A stretch of 22,500 nucleotides of DNA from Trachelipus rathkii (GCA_015478945.1 JABUQX010065645.1:1-22500), one strand, 5' to 3'; counted from the stretch's first letter, positions 11,690 to 21,465 are shown. Numbers and translations are program-made. Notes: generated by a model not told the origin, from the sequence alone.

Positions 11690-13763
11690 TTCATCCCTTG
11701 GCCCATGTAGGGCCACAACCATACCCCCATACAAAACCCCGCCATTCTCTCTATCATGCACCTTTATTCTCGCCTCACCAAACTCACATTTCTCTCAACT
11801 TCAGACATTCGTTCACCGACTCAATCCACTTTCTCTTCGGTCTCCCAGCCAGTCGGTCCCAACACTCTCTCCACTATACATCCGCTTAGTAACCGACTTT
11901 CATTCATCCGCTCCATGACCAAACCATCTCCAACATACTTTCATTTATTCTCTCATTTACCCCTTTCTAAACACCACACAACTCTCTAATACGTTCATTC
12001 CTCATTTTATTAATTCTTTCACACCTAGCATGTACACCCCTAAGATTGTCCATCTGAACACATTGAACACAGATCTATACTTCTTGTTCCAGACCATAGT
12101 GCTACCATACAATAACACAGGTAACAACATACCCTCATGTAAGACTCTAGCGCACTCAAGATTTCTAGTCCCTTTACGTTCACCAGCGTTAATTACCAGC
12201 AGCTTCTTCCTGCCGATACAACTTTCCACCTACGCTCTGATCATCCGTTCCCTTCATCAACACATACCCTAAATATTTAAACTCAGACACTTGCTCCAGC
12301 TGCTCCTCATCTAACATAACTTCACACTGAAGAACATCTCACTCCTGACCATAACCATACTCTTATCTACGTTTACTTTCAACCCCTCCTTTTACAAACT
12401 CTGACAAACCCCTTTACACAAAAAAAAACCTCTCAAGCTCTCTTCAGATTCGCCACACAGAGCCAAATCATCCGCATATAATAGGTAGGGCACCCTCCAC
12501 TCCTCTCCATTCTCCATCATTCTAACACCATTTCCTGCCATCCCCACCTCGAATTCTTTCATAACCCCATCCATATACACATTGAATACCAAGGAGACAT
12601 AACACAACCACATCTCACCCGCTATTAATTCTAAACCAATCACCATTGACCATTACATTCTTACACACGCTTCACTTTCGTCATACATACTTGCCAAAGT
12701 TCCATTCAAGCCCCACCAACACCATATATCACTAATACCTGCCATAAAGCTTCCCTATTAACTCTATCATACGCCTGTTGTAAATCCATAAAACCTAAAT
12801 ATAATTTATTCTTCTTCTCCCTCATTTTCTCAATCATTTGTTTCAATGTAAAAATTTGATCCACACATCCTCTACCACTCCTAAACGCACCTTGTTCTTC
12901 ACCAATCAGTCCTTCAGTCACTCGACGCACTCTTTCGACCAAAATACCAGCATATACCTTCCCTACAACACTCAATAAACTTATTCCCCTATAATTTCTA
13001 TAATTTATATAACTTACCCTTATATAAGGGTACTATTACTCCTCTCCTCCAATCCCTTGGAACTATACCCTCCATAAACGCTTTATTACACAACTTCCAA
13101 ATCCAATCAATCACCATCTCGCCTCCGCTCTTGATCATTTCACTAGTAATTTCATCTATACCTGCAGATTTACCATTCTTCAACTTTCTCACTCTACCCA
13201 TTACCTCCTCCTTACTAATAACCTCATCCCCAAAATACCTATTCCTTCTTGCACCATCAAAACCACACACATTCACTAACACCTACATCATTACTGTTAA
13301 TATTGTGCAGATTTTCTAGTGCTCCTTCCACACTCCCTCATCCATTTCATCAGTTACGAAAGCACCATCCCTATTCATTATTCTAAGCAGATTCCCCTTA
13401 TTCTCATTCTTAACCTTTCGCGCCTCTTTCCAGAAGAGCTTCCTATTCCCTTGTAAGTCTCCATTCATCTCCTCCTAAACTGTTCATTTACCTCTTTTTT
13501 CTCCTACGTATGCACCTTTTAAGTATTTCTTTCCTCCTTATATAATTCCAAGCATCTTTCTTTTGAACTTCATCATTTGCTTTTAGTACATTCAACCACG
13601 CTTCTTTTTTACCTTTAACCGCTTTCATCACCTCTTCATTCCACCATTCGCTGTTAACATTCTTACTTCCTACTTTAGCACATCCACACACTTCCTTTGC
13701 ACTACTAACCATTGCTTCCTTCATTTGCCCCCAGATTTGTTCAGTATCAACTCGTTCATTCAA
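11690..13763 (-). pseudogene. Non-LTR reverse transcriptase, frameshifted
   Basis: Pieces in order are: 13,763-13,488, linker (EVCGCAKVGSKNVNSEWWNE). 13,282-12,998, RT fingers (KLKNGKSAGIDEITSEMI, then RRGVIVPLYKGK). 12,975-12,706, palm start (GEEQGAFRSGRGCVDQIF and GFMDLQQAYDRVNREAL, whose first D is motif A). 12,646-12,392, palm (SLVFNVYMDGVMKEF, LLYADDLALCGESEE, with the YADD catalytic pair intact). 12,229-12,002, thumb (ARVLHEGMLLPVLLYGS). The C-terminal tail continues in broken frames to about 11,690 (NERIRELCGV, GVNERIN). The PQG motif before YADD is degraded to a MWLCYVSLVFN-type reading. It would copy LINE RNA at a nicked target if intact. The domain order and the D...YADD residues make the call secure; RTE-like is my best clade guess. 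Confidence 0.93.
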
Positions 13764-13771
13764 CCGATTTA

Positions 13772-14188
13772 CTAACGAGCGCTCTTATACTTATCCTTAT
13801 TACCTTGTTCACTTAACTTCTCACTCTTAATTTTACATACTTCCTTTCGTATCACCTTCCTCTCCATCCAAGCCCCCACTAACTTAATTTTACATGGAAC
13901 AATATAATGATCCGATAATCCCATTCCTAAACCCCTCACTGATTTAACATCCAACACATACTCCAACATCTCCTTCTTCACCAACACAAAATCAATCATA
14001 CTTTTCACTTCGATACCATCTCTACCTACACCACCTCTAGTATACTTATGGATACTCTTGTGTTTAAAGAAAGTATTACTTACACACATACCTCTCTCTT
14101 CACAGAAATCAATCACCTTCCTACCATTCTCATTTTCTCCCGACACCCCAAAACCACCTGTTATACCATCCTTCTTTTTGATCATATA
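13772..14188 (-). pseudogene. LINE apurinic-type endonuclease, C-terminal half
   Basis: From the TA junction the frame reads NGRKVIDFCEERGMCVSNTF, later GRDGIEVKSMIDFVLVKK, then VRGLGMGLSDHYIVPCKIK. The ID(F/Y)VLV strand and the SDH triad end (catalytic His) are hallmarks of the exonuclease-endonuclease-phosphatase domain that nicks the target in LINEs. The N-terminal half, including the GDFN catalytic residues, is missing because the TA array begins there. The upstream codons in this frame are YIYI from the array and should not be counted. The frame breaks just after LSEQGNKDKYKSAR before the RT linker. Confidence 0.9.
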
Positions 14189-14231
14189 GTATATATATAT
14201 ATATACTCTATATATCTGCTGCATATATACT

Positions 14232-14287
<56 letters not shown>

Positions 14288-14291
14288 CACT

Positions 14292-14325
<34 letters not shown>

Positions 14326-14361
14326 ACATATATATATATATATACTATATAACTCATAATA

Positions 14362-14402
<41 letters not shown>
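14189..14402. repeat. Cluster of (TA)n runs with ACTCT interruptions
   Basis: TA runs at about 14,189-14,206, 14,235-14,286, 14,296-14,321, 14,329-14,345 and 14,368-14,402 are separated by short words: ACTCT (twice with TT after it), GCACTCTT, AATAAC and CTATATAACTCATAAT. Confidence 0.96.
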
Positions 14403-14405
<3 letters not shown>

Positions 14406-14810
14406 GTTTAAATTTGCTAATCTCATAGTACCGTACATTCTATTCGCTTATTTAAATTGGAGGAAAAAAATAAATAAATAAATAATTCCCCGTCATTCAT
14501 GCTTTTCACCCTAAATTATTAAAAGGTCTAATTAACTCCCATTCATCATCTGCTGCTGTGAATTTCATACCTTGCTGAGTCTATTTGAGAGGGAGTAATG
14601 AGAGACTTTGGCATTACCATGCCAATGGAGAGTACTCTGTGATGTGCAACTTAAGCATCTTTTGTTTCTTCCTGAAGTGGGGGAGGGTGGGGGGTAGAAG
14701 AAAGGGTCTTTGGGGTGTTTTTTGTAATAAATTTAAGATTTTTTTTTGTGAAATAGTGTTAAAAACAAGTATTTTTTTTAATAAATAAATATTATTTTTT
14801 AATTACTTGC

Positions 14811-14811
<1 letters not shown>
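14403..14811. other. Spacer with a G-rich patch
   Basis: No gene is called. 14,580-14,725 is less AT-rich and includes GAAGTGGGGGAGGGTGGGGG (14,674-14,693), a purine-rich strand asymmetry. The remainder is AT-rich with (AAAT)n-like A-runs. Confidence 0.5.
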
Positions 14812-14841
<30 letters not shown>

Positions 14842-14851
14842 TATATATATT

Positions 14852-14926
<75 letters not shown>
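14812..14926. repeat. (TA)n array, interrupted
   Basis: TA runs at about 14,812-14,836 and 14,860-14,926 with an AAATATATATATTTATATTA linker. TTTTAATTACTTG flanks both sides (14,798-14,809 and 14,927-14,939), a short direct repeat around the array. Confidence 0.97.
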
Positions 14927-14930
<4 letters not shown>

Positions 14931-14965
14931 AATTACTTGTATATAACTATATATATACAAATATA

Positions 14966-16290
14966 TTTTTACATGATACCACCACTCACGGGCAATGCCC
15001 TTTTAAAAGGAGGGAAAAAAAAAAAAAAAAATAAATTAATAAATAAATAAAAATTACATAAAGAAAAGTAAAAATTAAAATAAATGGAAAGTAAACCCAC
15101 CCTGACCCTTGCCTAACGCAAATTCCCTCAGGTGGGTGCAGACACAGGACTTAAAAAGAGGAAGATTAAATATTGCAGGGAAAATAAAAGAAGGCAAAGT
15201 TCCACAAACAGATGTGGCTGGAAAGAAGTAGGCACCACAACGATCCTTGAGTCTACAATATTCACACAATTTTCATGAGAGAACAAGGCCCCTCTTGTGT
15301 TACGAGGGCGAGCAGTGGTGGAGGAATGCGAGATGTCAATTCTCGCGAGCACCTGCCGTTGTATTACCTATAGAAAGAGATAGGGCACCTACATCACGAC
15401 ACAGAGAGAAAAGAGAGTCAAGGGAGTCAGAGAGTATAGGACAGTTTATAAGCCTTTTAGCCTTAGCTTCAACTCTATCCAAAGGAGGGTGGAACCGGAT
15501 CCACCCCAAATGTGGGGAACAGTATTCCATGCAGGGGCGAAAGATAAGACCTTTATATAACTGGAGTATCTGAGCAGAAGAAAAAAAATTCAAGCAATCT
15601 GAACAGACTTCTTTGAGGCCATTTAGCAACCGATGTGATGTAAGAGGTCTCCAAGACAATTTACTATTTATGTTTAGTCCTAGAATATTTTTATGTTGTT
15701 TACGGGTAAGACATTAGGGCCGTCAAAGGGGATAGGAAAGTTGGGTAGAAGGTATTTTAGAGAGGGAGGTATGAAGAAGTTGAGTTTTCAAAGAGTTGAA
15801 CTTCACAAGATTACGGTTACCCCACTGAAATTCGACCAAATCGGCAAGAATTGAATCGGAAAGCTGTAGCGAGAGGCAACTCACAGATACAAACGAGGGA
15901 GCTGAATTAAAATGGTGGAGGGGCGGAGTTGAGTCATCGGCATTAGAGTGAACAGAGTTAGAAGAAATGCAGCTAAGAAGATCGTTGATGAAAAGTAGGA
16001 ATAAGGTTGGAGATAAAACTGGAGAACCCCTGAACCACCACAATTAATAAGAAGGAGGAGGAAGAGGTTGCTCCATCAGCAAGAGCTGAAATGGAACGAT
16101 CTGAAAGAAACTAGACAAGGAAAGCAAAGCGAAGGAGGAAATCAAAAGGAAGGTAGCTTGTAGCGACGCATGATATACCCTGTCAAAAGCTTTAGATATG
16201 TCCAGAGTCTCACCAAGACTCTCCCACTTGATCCTTAAGGGACCTTGAAGACCATAGATCAGTTAGATAGGAAAAAGGATATCACCAGTT
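14966..16290 (-). mobile_element. Jockey/CR1-like LINE, 3' half
   Basis: On the minus strand a reverse transcriptase palm-to-C-terminus region (16,240 to about 15,100) is followed by a short A-rich 3' region with GCCCGTGAGTGGTGGT and a terminal TGTAAAAA at about 14,966. The 5' side is cut at a TA array near 16,290, within the RT palm. A run of 18 A (plus strand) at about 15,017 followed by AAATAAAT repeats lies inside the 3' region. The family is distinct from LINE family A; its RT is of the kind in which the palm is followed by an LYxGLIRPCMEYC motif. Confidence 0.88.
15105..16241 (-). pseudogene. Jockey/CR1-like reverse transcriptase, C-terminal half
   Basis: Reading down the minus strand: LDISKAFDRVYH (about 16,205-16,170, motif A with its aspartate). 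GSPVLSPTLFLLFINDLLS (about 16,030, corresponding to the PQGSVLSP motif with its Q-G lost). HSNADDSTPP (about 15,935), motif C with the aspartates kept but Tyr replaced by Asn. FQWGNRNLVKFNSLKTQLL (about 15,810). After a frame break come ILQLYKGLI and RPCMEYCSPHLGW (about 15,570-15,510) and DRVEAKAKRLIN. The C-terminus gives CGAYFFPATSVCGTLPS (about 15,240), the FFPxTxxLWNxLP-type motif, and LPLFKSCVCTHLRE. Several indels and missing segments make it inactive. An intact protein of this family would be the element's RT, acting with an N-terminal endonuclease not present here. Confidence 0.9.
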
Positions 16291-16730
16291 GATATATATA
16301 CTTATATATATATATATATATATATATGTATCTAATCTGTGTAATGATAATTATATTTATCTATGTATATGTATAGAATATAACATATATTAAATCTATA
16401 TCATAGGGAATAGCAATATATATACATAACATATGATATATATGTATAATATGTAATATATATATATTAAGAACATAATAACATTAATAATATATATATA
16501 TACATGTATAATAATATATCCATCTCGTATATATATATATGCTATCTTCATATATATAATAACCAATATATATATCTATATATATATCAACAATAATAAT
16601 ATATGTAACTAGCCATGTAACCAATAATAATGGCATAATAATAAGCTGCTATAGCATAACATATTGCTATATATGCTTTGCTGCTTTGTATGCCTGCGCC
16701 TTAATAATACCTATAGCCATATAGCCAACC

Positions 16731-16760
<30 letters not shown>
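16291..16760. repeat. Degenerate TA-rich region with mixed words
   Basis: After a 29-bp TA run (16,298-16,326) the sequence is a mosaic of TATATA, AATAAT, CATA, AACCAATA and GCTGCTATAGC pieces, including GCTTTGCTGCTTTGTATGCC near 16,674. It ends in TA at 16,738-16,760. There is no coding content. Compare with the clean TA arrays of the first 14 kb. Confidence 0.85.
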
Positions 16761-16762
<2 letters not shown>

Positions 16763-17040
16763 TAGGTTAAATTCAAAGTACTTATTTAAATTTTTCAAAG
16801 GTATGAAAATCGAAAAATATAAATATAAATTTAAATATAATTTAAATAATAAATATAAAATTTTGTTTGATTTACCTTTAGTTAATTAAAATTTTAATTT
16901 TTTCTTTTATTTAATATATAGTTTTCTACTTTTAAATTCTGCAATTAGTAATAATAATTTTAACTAGTTCCTACAAGGTCTTCAGATGTGACGAAAAACT
17001 CATTTCGTTACACCACCTCTCTTCTTGGAACAAACTTTTT
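16761..17040. other. AT-rich spacer
   Basis: This is AAATATAAATTT-type sequence, then a more balanced 16,965-17,035 (CCTACAAGGTCTTCAGATGT, CGTTACACCACCTCTCTTC) before the (CT)n tract. No gene is seen. Confidence 0.5.
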
Positions 17041-17042
17041 TA

Positions 17043-17046
<4 letters not shown>

Positions 17047-17102
<56 letters not shown>
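17047..17102. repeat. (CT)n tract 1
   Basis: About 56 bp of pure CT. It is separated from the next tract by about 47 bp (TTTAATTTTTAATC then TCTGCCTGTCTGTTTGCC). Confidence 0.99.
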
Positions 17103-17105
<3 letters not shown>

Positions 17106-17145
17106 TTAATTTTTAATCTTTCTCTTTCTGCCTGTCTGTTTGCCA

Positions 17146-17149
<4 letters not shown>

Positions 17150-17227
<78 letters not shown>
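17150..17227. repeat. (CT)n tract 2
   Basis: About 78 bp of pure CT, a long polypyrimidine/polypurine mirror repeat that could form triplex DNA. SLSL/RERE open frames through it are artefacts. Confidence 0.99.
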
Positions 17228-17230
<3 letters not shown>

Positions 17231-17470
17231 AGGGATCACCGAGCTATGCAGTTTACCGAACATCTCTGTAAGGCGCTGTTCCATCACATTTGCAATGAGT
17301 ATTGCAACGTACCTAAATATGTTTAAGACCGTATCATCACTGGGAGTTTGAAATTTTCTGCTGCACCGCACTACACCTTACCATATCGCACCTGTGAGTT
17401 GGTCAACCCTAATTTACAGTCCTCTTCTCTTTTTTTCCTCGTAATTCTTTTCATTTCCTTCGCTCTTTTC
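17228..17470. other. Unique-looking stretch without a recognised gene
   Basis: Balanced base composition (GGGATCACCGAGCTATGCAG, AAGGCGCTGTTCCATCACAT). Both strands stay open for more than 40 codons across 17,228-17,370, with no family resemblance. It might be a host exon or old repeat; the open frames merge into the CT tract. Confidence 0.4.
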
Positions 17471-17567
17471 TTTGATATATATATATATAACCTATATATA
17501 TATATGAATAATAATATATATATATATAACTATATGTATATATATATATATATACTAATAATAATAA

Positions 17568-17599
<32 letters not shown>

Positions 17600-17960
17600 A
17601 TATATATATATATATATATATACATAACATATATATATAATATATATATATATATATCAATAACCAATAATAGCCATATATAATAATAATAACCAATAGC
17701 ATATATGCCTCCAATAACAATATGTATATATATATATATATAACCTATATATATATATACTCTATATATACCCTATATATAAGTGAATGAATGAAGTATT
17801 AAGCATGTTTTATATGAAAGGTCAGCCTAATTATTTTCTCTACGAATCAAATGGAAAAATGTTAAATGGATCTTCAACTAAAAAACAAATATGACCATAT
17901 ATATATATATATATATATATAACCAATATATATATATGCTATCATATATATATATATATA

Positions 17961-18001
<41 letters not shown>

Positions 18002-18002
18002 A
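17471..18002. repeat. Interrupted TA arrays with AACC, AATAAT and ACTCT words
   Basis: TA runs cover 17,471-17,780 and 17,897-18,002 and are broken by AACC, AATAATAATAAT, CAATAACCAATAATAGCCA and ACTCT. The gap 17,781-17,896 is ordinary AT-rich sequence with (GAAT)n near 17,783. Confidence 0.92.
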
Positions 18003-18062
18003 TAGGACCCCTGATATGTTTTAAGACTCCGTCAATTTTGATTTTTATTGTTTTTTTAACAT
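18003..18062 (+). repeat. Element-end-like repeat, copy a
   Basis: TAGGACC, then GTTTTAAGACTCCGTCA and a T-run, matches the reverse complement of 21,175-21,222 (GGACC, GTTTTACGACTCCGTCA, T-run). Both lie directly beside TA-rich DNA, so this may be the end of a mobile element. Confidence 0.6.
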
Positions 18063-18180
18063 ATTGCTAGTATATGAGTACTAACAATGAATTTCAGTGG
18101 TGATGGACATGATTAAAATTTCGAAATATTTTAAATAATTATTTAAAATCACATTTATATCAATAAATTTTAAAAAAAAT

Positions 18181-18265
18181 GAAATCATCTCGAAAAGTAC
18201 GACACTTACAGAAGAAGCAATTACATATTTCGAAATCAGCGTATGGCTTATTTGAAAGAATATAA
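18181..18265 (+). repeat. ~80-bp diverged direct repeat, copy a
   Basis: GAAATCATCTCGAAAAGTAC, then ACACTTACAGAAGAAGCAAT, then ATCAGCGTATGGCTTATT matches 18,571-18,650 in the same orientation at about 80%. A minus-strand frame reads ICNCFFCKCRTFR, cysteine-rich, but copy b does not keep it. Confidence 0.8.
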
Positions 18266-18284
18266 ATATAAGAGAAATAACAAT

Positions 18285-18319
18285 AATAATATGTATAATA
18301 TGTATATATATATATATAT

Positions 18320-18350
<31 letters not shown>

Positions 18351-18374
18351 ACCAATATATAATATTAAATAATA

Positions 18375-18405
<31 letters not shown>

Positions 18406-18500
18406 GCAATAATAATATATATATATATATAATAATATATGTATAATAATATATATAATATATATATATATATATAATAACTATACCATATCCAACCAAT
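18285..18500. repeat. Interrupted TA array
   Basis: TATATA runs are mixed with AATAATAAT, AACCAATATATAATATTAAA and TATGTATAAT. The array separates the two 80-bp direct repeats. Confidence 0.92.
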
Positions 18501-18510
18501 AGCATATCGC

Positions 18511-18544
18511 CTGGCGCTGCTGCTCAATGGCTGCTCAGCGCCAG
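18511..18544. other. GC-rich perfect hairpin
   Basis: CTGGCGCTG (18,511-18,519) and CAGCGCCAG (18,536-18,544) are perfect inverted repeats of 9 bp around a 16-base loop that itself holds two GCTGCT-like words. It stands out sharply in AT-rich surroundings. There is no T-run after it and no known family. Confidence 0.7.
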
Positions 18545-18570
18545 CAACTATGTATGTATATGATTTTCAT

Positions 18571-18650
18571 AATGAAATATCTCGAAAGTACGACACTTAC
18601 GAAAAACAATTTACATATTTGGAATCAGCGTGTGAAGCTTATTACAAAAA
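18571..18650 (+). repeat. ~80-bp diverged direct repeat, copy b
   Basis: Partner of 18,181-18,265. Here a plus-strand frame (EISRKYDTYEKQFTYLESAC) stays open from 18,550 to 18,753, followed by RRFLPNVWTHAMLETENLK, but copy a has shifted frames. Any coding origin is lost or coincidental. Confidence 0.8.
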
Positions 18651-18739
18651 TGTAATAATAATAATAAGGCGATTCCTGCCTAATGTTTGGACGCATGCAA
18701 TGTTGGAAACTGAAAATCTAAAAAACATCTTTATCCTTC

Positions 18740-18754
18740 AAATATATATATAGG

Positions 18755-18817
<63 letters not shown>

Positions 18818-18953
18818 ATCATACTAAATATGTATTTATATATATAATATATATAATAATAATATATATATATATATATATATAATAATATATATGTATA
18901 TGTATATAATAATAATATATATAATAATAATATATATATATATATATAATAAT

Positions 18954-18999
<46 letters not shown>

Positions 19000-19043
19000 A
19001 TATAATAATAATATAGCATAATATATAATAATATGTAACCTTA

Positions 19044-19078
<35 letters not shown>

Positions 19079-19155
19079 TATACATACTTTATATATATAT
19101 GTAATAATAATAATATATAATATGTAATAATAATAATATATATATAATATAACCA
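18740..19155. repeat. Mixed (TA)n and (AAT)n array
   Basis: A clean TA run at about 18,758-18,811 is followed by a long mosaic of TATATA and AATAATAAT units, including a purer (AAT)n at about 19,050-19,078. Open frames give only Tyr/Ile/Leu strings. Confidence 0.95.
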
Positions 19156-19180
19156 GCTGTAGAAGTTACTTTAAATATTA

Positions 19181-20160
19181 TTACGGAAGGTTTTTGAACA
19201 TGAATTCTATTCTCCTGGTCGTTTTGCAAAATTCTTCTATTATTAAATTATAAAAATTGTCTTTATTTTCCATGTTTCTTAAGATAATTTTTTCTATCGA
19301 TATTAGGGAAAGATTGGACAATCTTACTTTCATTTGAGATTTTCTCAAATATGTTTTAGTTCTCTTGAGAGCTGAAAATGAGCGTTCAACACTCGCACTT
19401 GATATTGGTATAGTTAGAGTTAAAATTATCAGTCTATAGAGTTCCTTAAGGCATTCTGAAATCTTATTCTCTAATAAATACTTAAGGATTTCTTCAACAT
19501 TATCTTTAGCAAAAATTTTGTTTGAGTATGCAATACACAATTCAGATCGCAAACGTGGAAAGTCAAAGTAAGAACGGTAATTTATTTTTAAGGATTGAAA
19601 AGCCTTTTGAGGAAAACTAATATTGTATGATTTAAATTTTTTTTGCCATTCAAAAGTTGTATAAATTCAAAATTATTAAAAGACATAAAACGTTCTTTCA
19701 TTTGAACAATAATGTTATCAAATGTTTGATTATATAACTGTGTATTAAACGTTTCAGGTGATAAACTCGCTTTTTTCCTTAATAAAAGTGAACCACATTT
19801 CTCTTTTATTTTATTAAAAGTCTCCTCAAATTTCATGTCTCTAAGTTGTTCAATCTTCTTTATAGTGTCTTCGATAATAATCGAGGTATGTAAAATATCC
19901 ATAGATTTCGTTTGTAAAAGATTAAAAAGGTATTCAGTAAATCGAAATATTAGAGAAAATGTCTCTAACAAAAAATTAAACTGAAAACTTCATAGCTGCA
20001 AGCAAGCCTCTTGCGTTATTTTCTGTATTTCCATCAAATTGTTTTGGATTTTCAAGAATAAAATTAAAAAGATTAAGAATATATTCTATATAGTTCTTTT
20101 TTTTTTTTTACTCTTTCAACGAATTCTTGATGAATAATTCCATTAACCAACCGTCTGCGT
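19181..20160 (-). pseudogene. hAT-type transposase, C-terminal two-thirds, frameshifted
   Basis: The minus strand from about 20,160 reads YIEYILNLFNFILENPKQFD and GNTENNARGLLAAMKFS. After a break come FTEYLFNLLQTKSMDILHTS with IIEDTIKKIEQLRDMKFEET (19,971-19,588), then KINYRSYFDFPRLRSELCI. Last come the dimerisation region IPISSASVERSFSALKRTK and YLRKSQMKVRLSNLSLISIE, to a stop at about 19,181. The ARGLLAA segment, the LQ.KSMDIL helix and the SSASVERSFSALK.IK.YLR motif identify the DUF4371 / zinc-finger-MYM-like branch of hAT transposases, which move elements by cut and paste with 8-bp target duplications. The N-terminal zinc finger and the first catalytic region are not found in the window, and at least three frameshifts occur, so it is dead. 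Its composition is typical of a TE gene, clearly less repetitive than its flanks. Confidence 0.9.
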
Positions 20161-20330
20161 TATAATATAACAACAATATATATATATGCAACAACCAACA
20201 ACAACTTGTAACTGTATAATATATGTAACTTAGTATATATATGCTATGCTATATATAATAGTATATATATATATATAACCTATATAACAACATATATATA
20301 TAACCTTATATATATATATATATATAAAAC
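20161..20330. repeat. Interrupted TA-rich array
   Basis: TATATA runs mixed with AACAACAA, GCAACAACC, CTATGCTATAT and AACC words, directly at the 5' side of the hAT pseudogene. Confidence 0.85.
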
Positions 20331-20818
20331 TTAAAATGCGTGATGAATAAAGGCGTTATGTGAAAAAAAAAGCCACTAAATTTAAACCTTATTCACTTAT
20401 GATTAAAGATCTAAATACATTAATTTTTCTCCCTTGCTAAAAGCAGAAAAATAACTCTGGTTTAAAGGCATAATGATAAAAAAAAAGTAAGTAAATTAGC
20501 CCGTATTTAGTCGTGCGATAAGGCCTATTATTGAATAAAATTGTTTTCCCAATCCATAAGCAATTGTCATTCTCATTTGCATTGCATTTTTGGCCATATT
20601 TACTAATAGAATAAGGGCTTTTTCTTTTAGAAGCGGATTTTTTTCTGAGGTGCTTGCATTCAAAGGCATATAAAATTTATTATTATAAAATATTTATAAT
20701 ATTTAATATTAGGCCTATATTATTTTCATCCTACCATAGTATACATGATCTTGGTATTTTTTACTTAATATTGCGTACCATATTAATTTGCATGCTTTGC
20801 GTTCATGGAGAAACGCCG

Positions 20819-20819
<1 letters not shown>
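20331..20819. other. AT-rich spacer, no gene
   Basis: The sequence is ordinary AT-rich. AGGCCTATTATT at 20,521 and TTAGGCCTATATTATT at 20,709 are similar words. I see no coding frame or structured RNA. Confidence 0.5.
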
Positions 20820-20869
<50 letters not shown>

Positions 20870-20965
20870 CTAACTATAATATATATAACCTTATACATAG
20901 CAATACGCATATATATATATAATAACTTATATATATATAATATATACATGAAATATATATATATA
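20820..20965. repeat. (TA)n array, clean then interrupted
   Basis: A clean run of about 48 bp to 20,868, then AACTAACTATAATATATATA, AACC and AATAAC interruptions to about 20,965. Confidence 0.93.
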
Positions 20966-20967
20966 TA

Positions 20968-21221
20968 ATTAGAATCGCGAACGCGGGGAACACAGGGGGA
21001 CGTTTTCCATACCCCCGTAGGGGAGGGGAGGAAAACCCGCGACACCCAAATACCAAAGGCAGGGGTTCGGAGACTATCCGGGGGAATTAGTCCTACCCCG
21101 TAGTTTTCCGGAAGGCCGAGAGACCCCGACTTTTTGCATCTTTGCGGTTTTACCCTTAAGGTATTCCTTTTGTTAAAAAAAAAAAATTTAAACTGACGGA
21201 GTCGTAAAACGTAACTGGTCC
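20968..21221 (+). repeat. GC-rich repeat core, copy 2
   Basis: This shares with copy 3, in order, TCCATACCCCC/TTCATACCCC, CCCGCGACACCCAAA, GGGGTTC(C)GGAGAC(T/C)ATCC, CCTACCCC(G)TAG/CCACCCCTTAG, (A/G)GGCCGAG, CCCCGACT and GGTATTC/GGTAGTC, and ends in an A-run. It then passes into GACGGAGTC...GGTCC at 21,221, where a TA run starts. No stop-free frame is shared by copies 2 and 3 over the whole length, so a non-coding repeat is preferred. Confidence 0.75.
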
Positions 21222-21222
21222 T
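21175..21222 (-). repeat. Element-end-like repeat, copy b
   Basis: Reverse complement of 18,003-18,062 as described there. It forms the right edge of the GC-rich copy 2 unit, next to TATATATTTT. Confidence 0.6.
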
Positions 21223-21419
21223 ATATATTTTTTGAATCGTCACACCTTAAATTGACTGTTAGGATCATATACTAGAAATATATAAAAAAAAAAAAAAAAA
21301 AAAAATTCAAAAACTACAATAGCTAAAAACATAACTTAGGGTCATATATATATATATATATATAGCATGGCAACTGCTTTTACAAATAATATATGTATAT
21401 ATACCATATATAGATATAT

Positions 21420-21454
<35 letters not shown>

Positions 21455-21465
21455 TTATTTCAATC
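21222..21465. other. Spacer with A-run and short TA arrays
   Basis: A run of about 23 A at 21,282-21,305, then TA runs at about 21,345-21,363 and 21,423-21,451. No gene. Confidence 0.6.

Larger units (their letters stand above)
11640..14188 (-). mobile_element. LINE family A, 5'-truncated copy 2
   Basis: Reading the minus strand, the order is endonuclease C-terminal half, linker, reverse transcriptase with YADD, thumb and C-terminal zinc/RNA-binding-like tail, then the GGGATGAACCCT 3' tail also present in copy 1. About 2.5 kb remains. It is cut at its 5' side by a TA array starting at 14,189-14,190, inside the endonuclease domain. Stops and frameshifts occur every 200-400 bp, so it is inactive. 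Copies 1 and 2 are diverged by eye, so they come from separate insertions and not a recent duplication. Confidence 0.92.

Noticed and set aside
11643..13319. Plus-strand frames of 60-90 codons rich in Ser, Pro and Thr.
   Set aside because: They lie opposite the minus-strand LINE reverse transcriptase and are its antisense shadows.
14585..14788. A frame reading LWHYHANGEYSV, slightly like the C-terminal zinc-binding region of plant-type LINEs.
   Set aside because: Only one short stretch fits, the rest is poly-purine or T-rich, and no neighbouring LINE part supports it.
15247..15573. A 108-codon plus-strand frame.
   Set aside because: It is antisense to the jockey-like reverse transcriptase C-terminus, which has clear motifs on the minus strand.
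11064..17371. RERERE and SLSLSL open frames around the (GA)n and (CT)n tracts.
   Set aside because: They come from dinucleotide repeats without stops, and unique residues on their sides match no family.
18081..18527. A minus-strand frame with ICNCFFCKCRTFR as a zinc finger of the hAT transposase.
   Set aside because: It lies downstream of the transposase C-terminus on that strand instead of upstream, and the repeat copy at 18,571 does not keep the frame.
20803..21243. Minus-strand frames through GC-rich copy 2, and similar frames through copy 3 (21,950-22,351).
   Set aside because: The two copies do not keep one common frame throughout, have no recognised domain, and end in homopolymer runs; better explained as a non-coding repeat.
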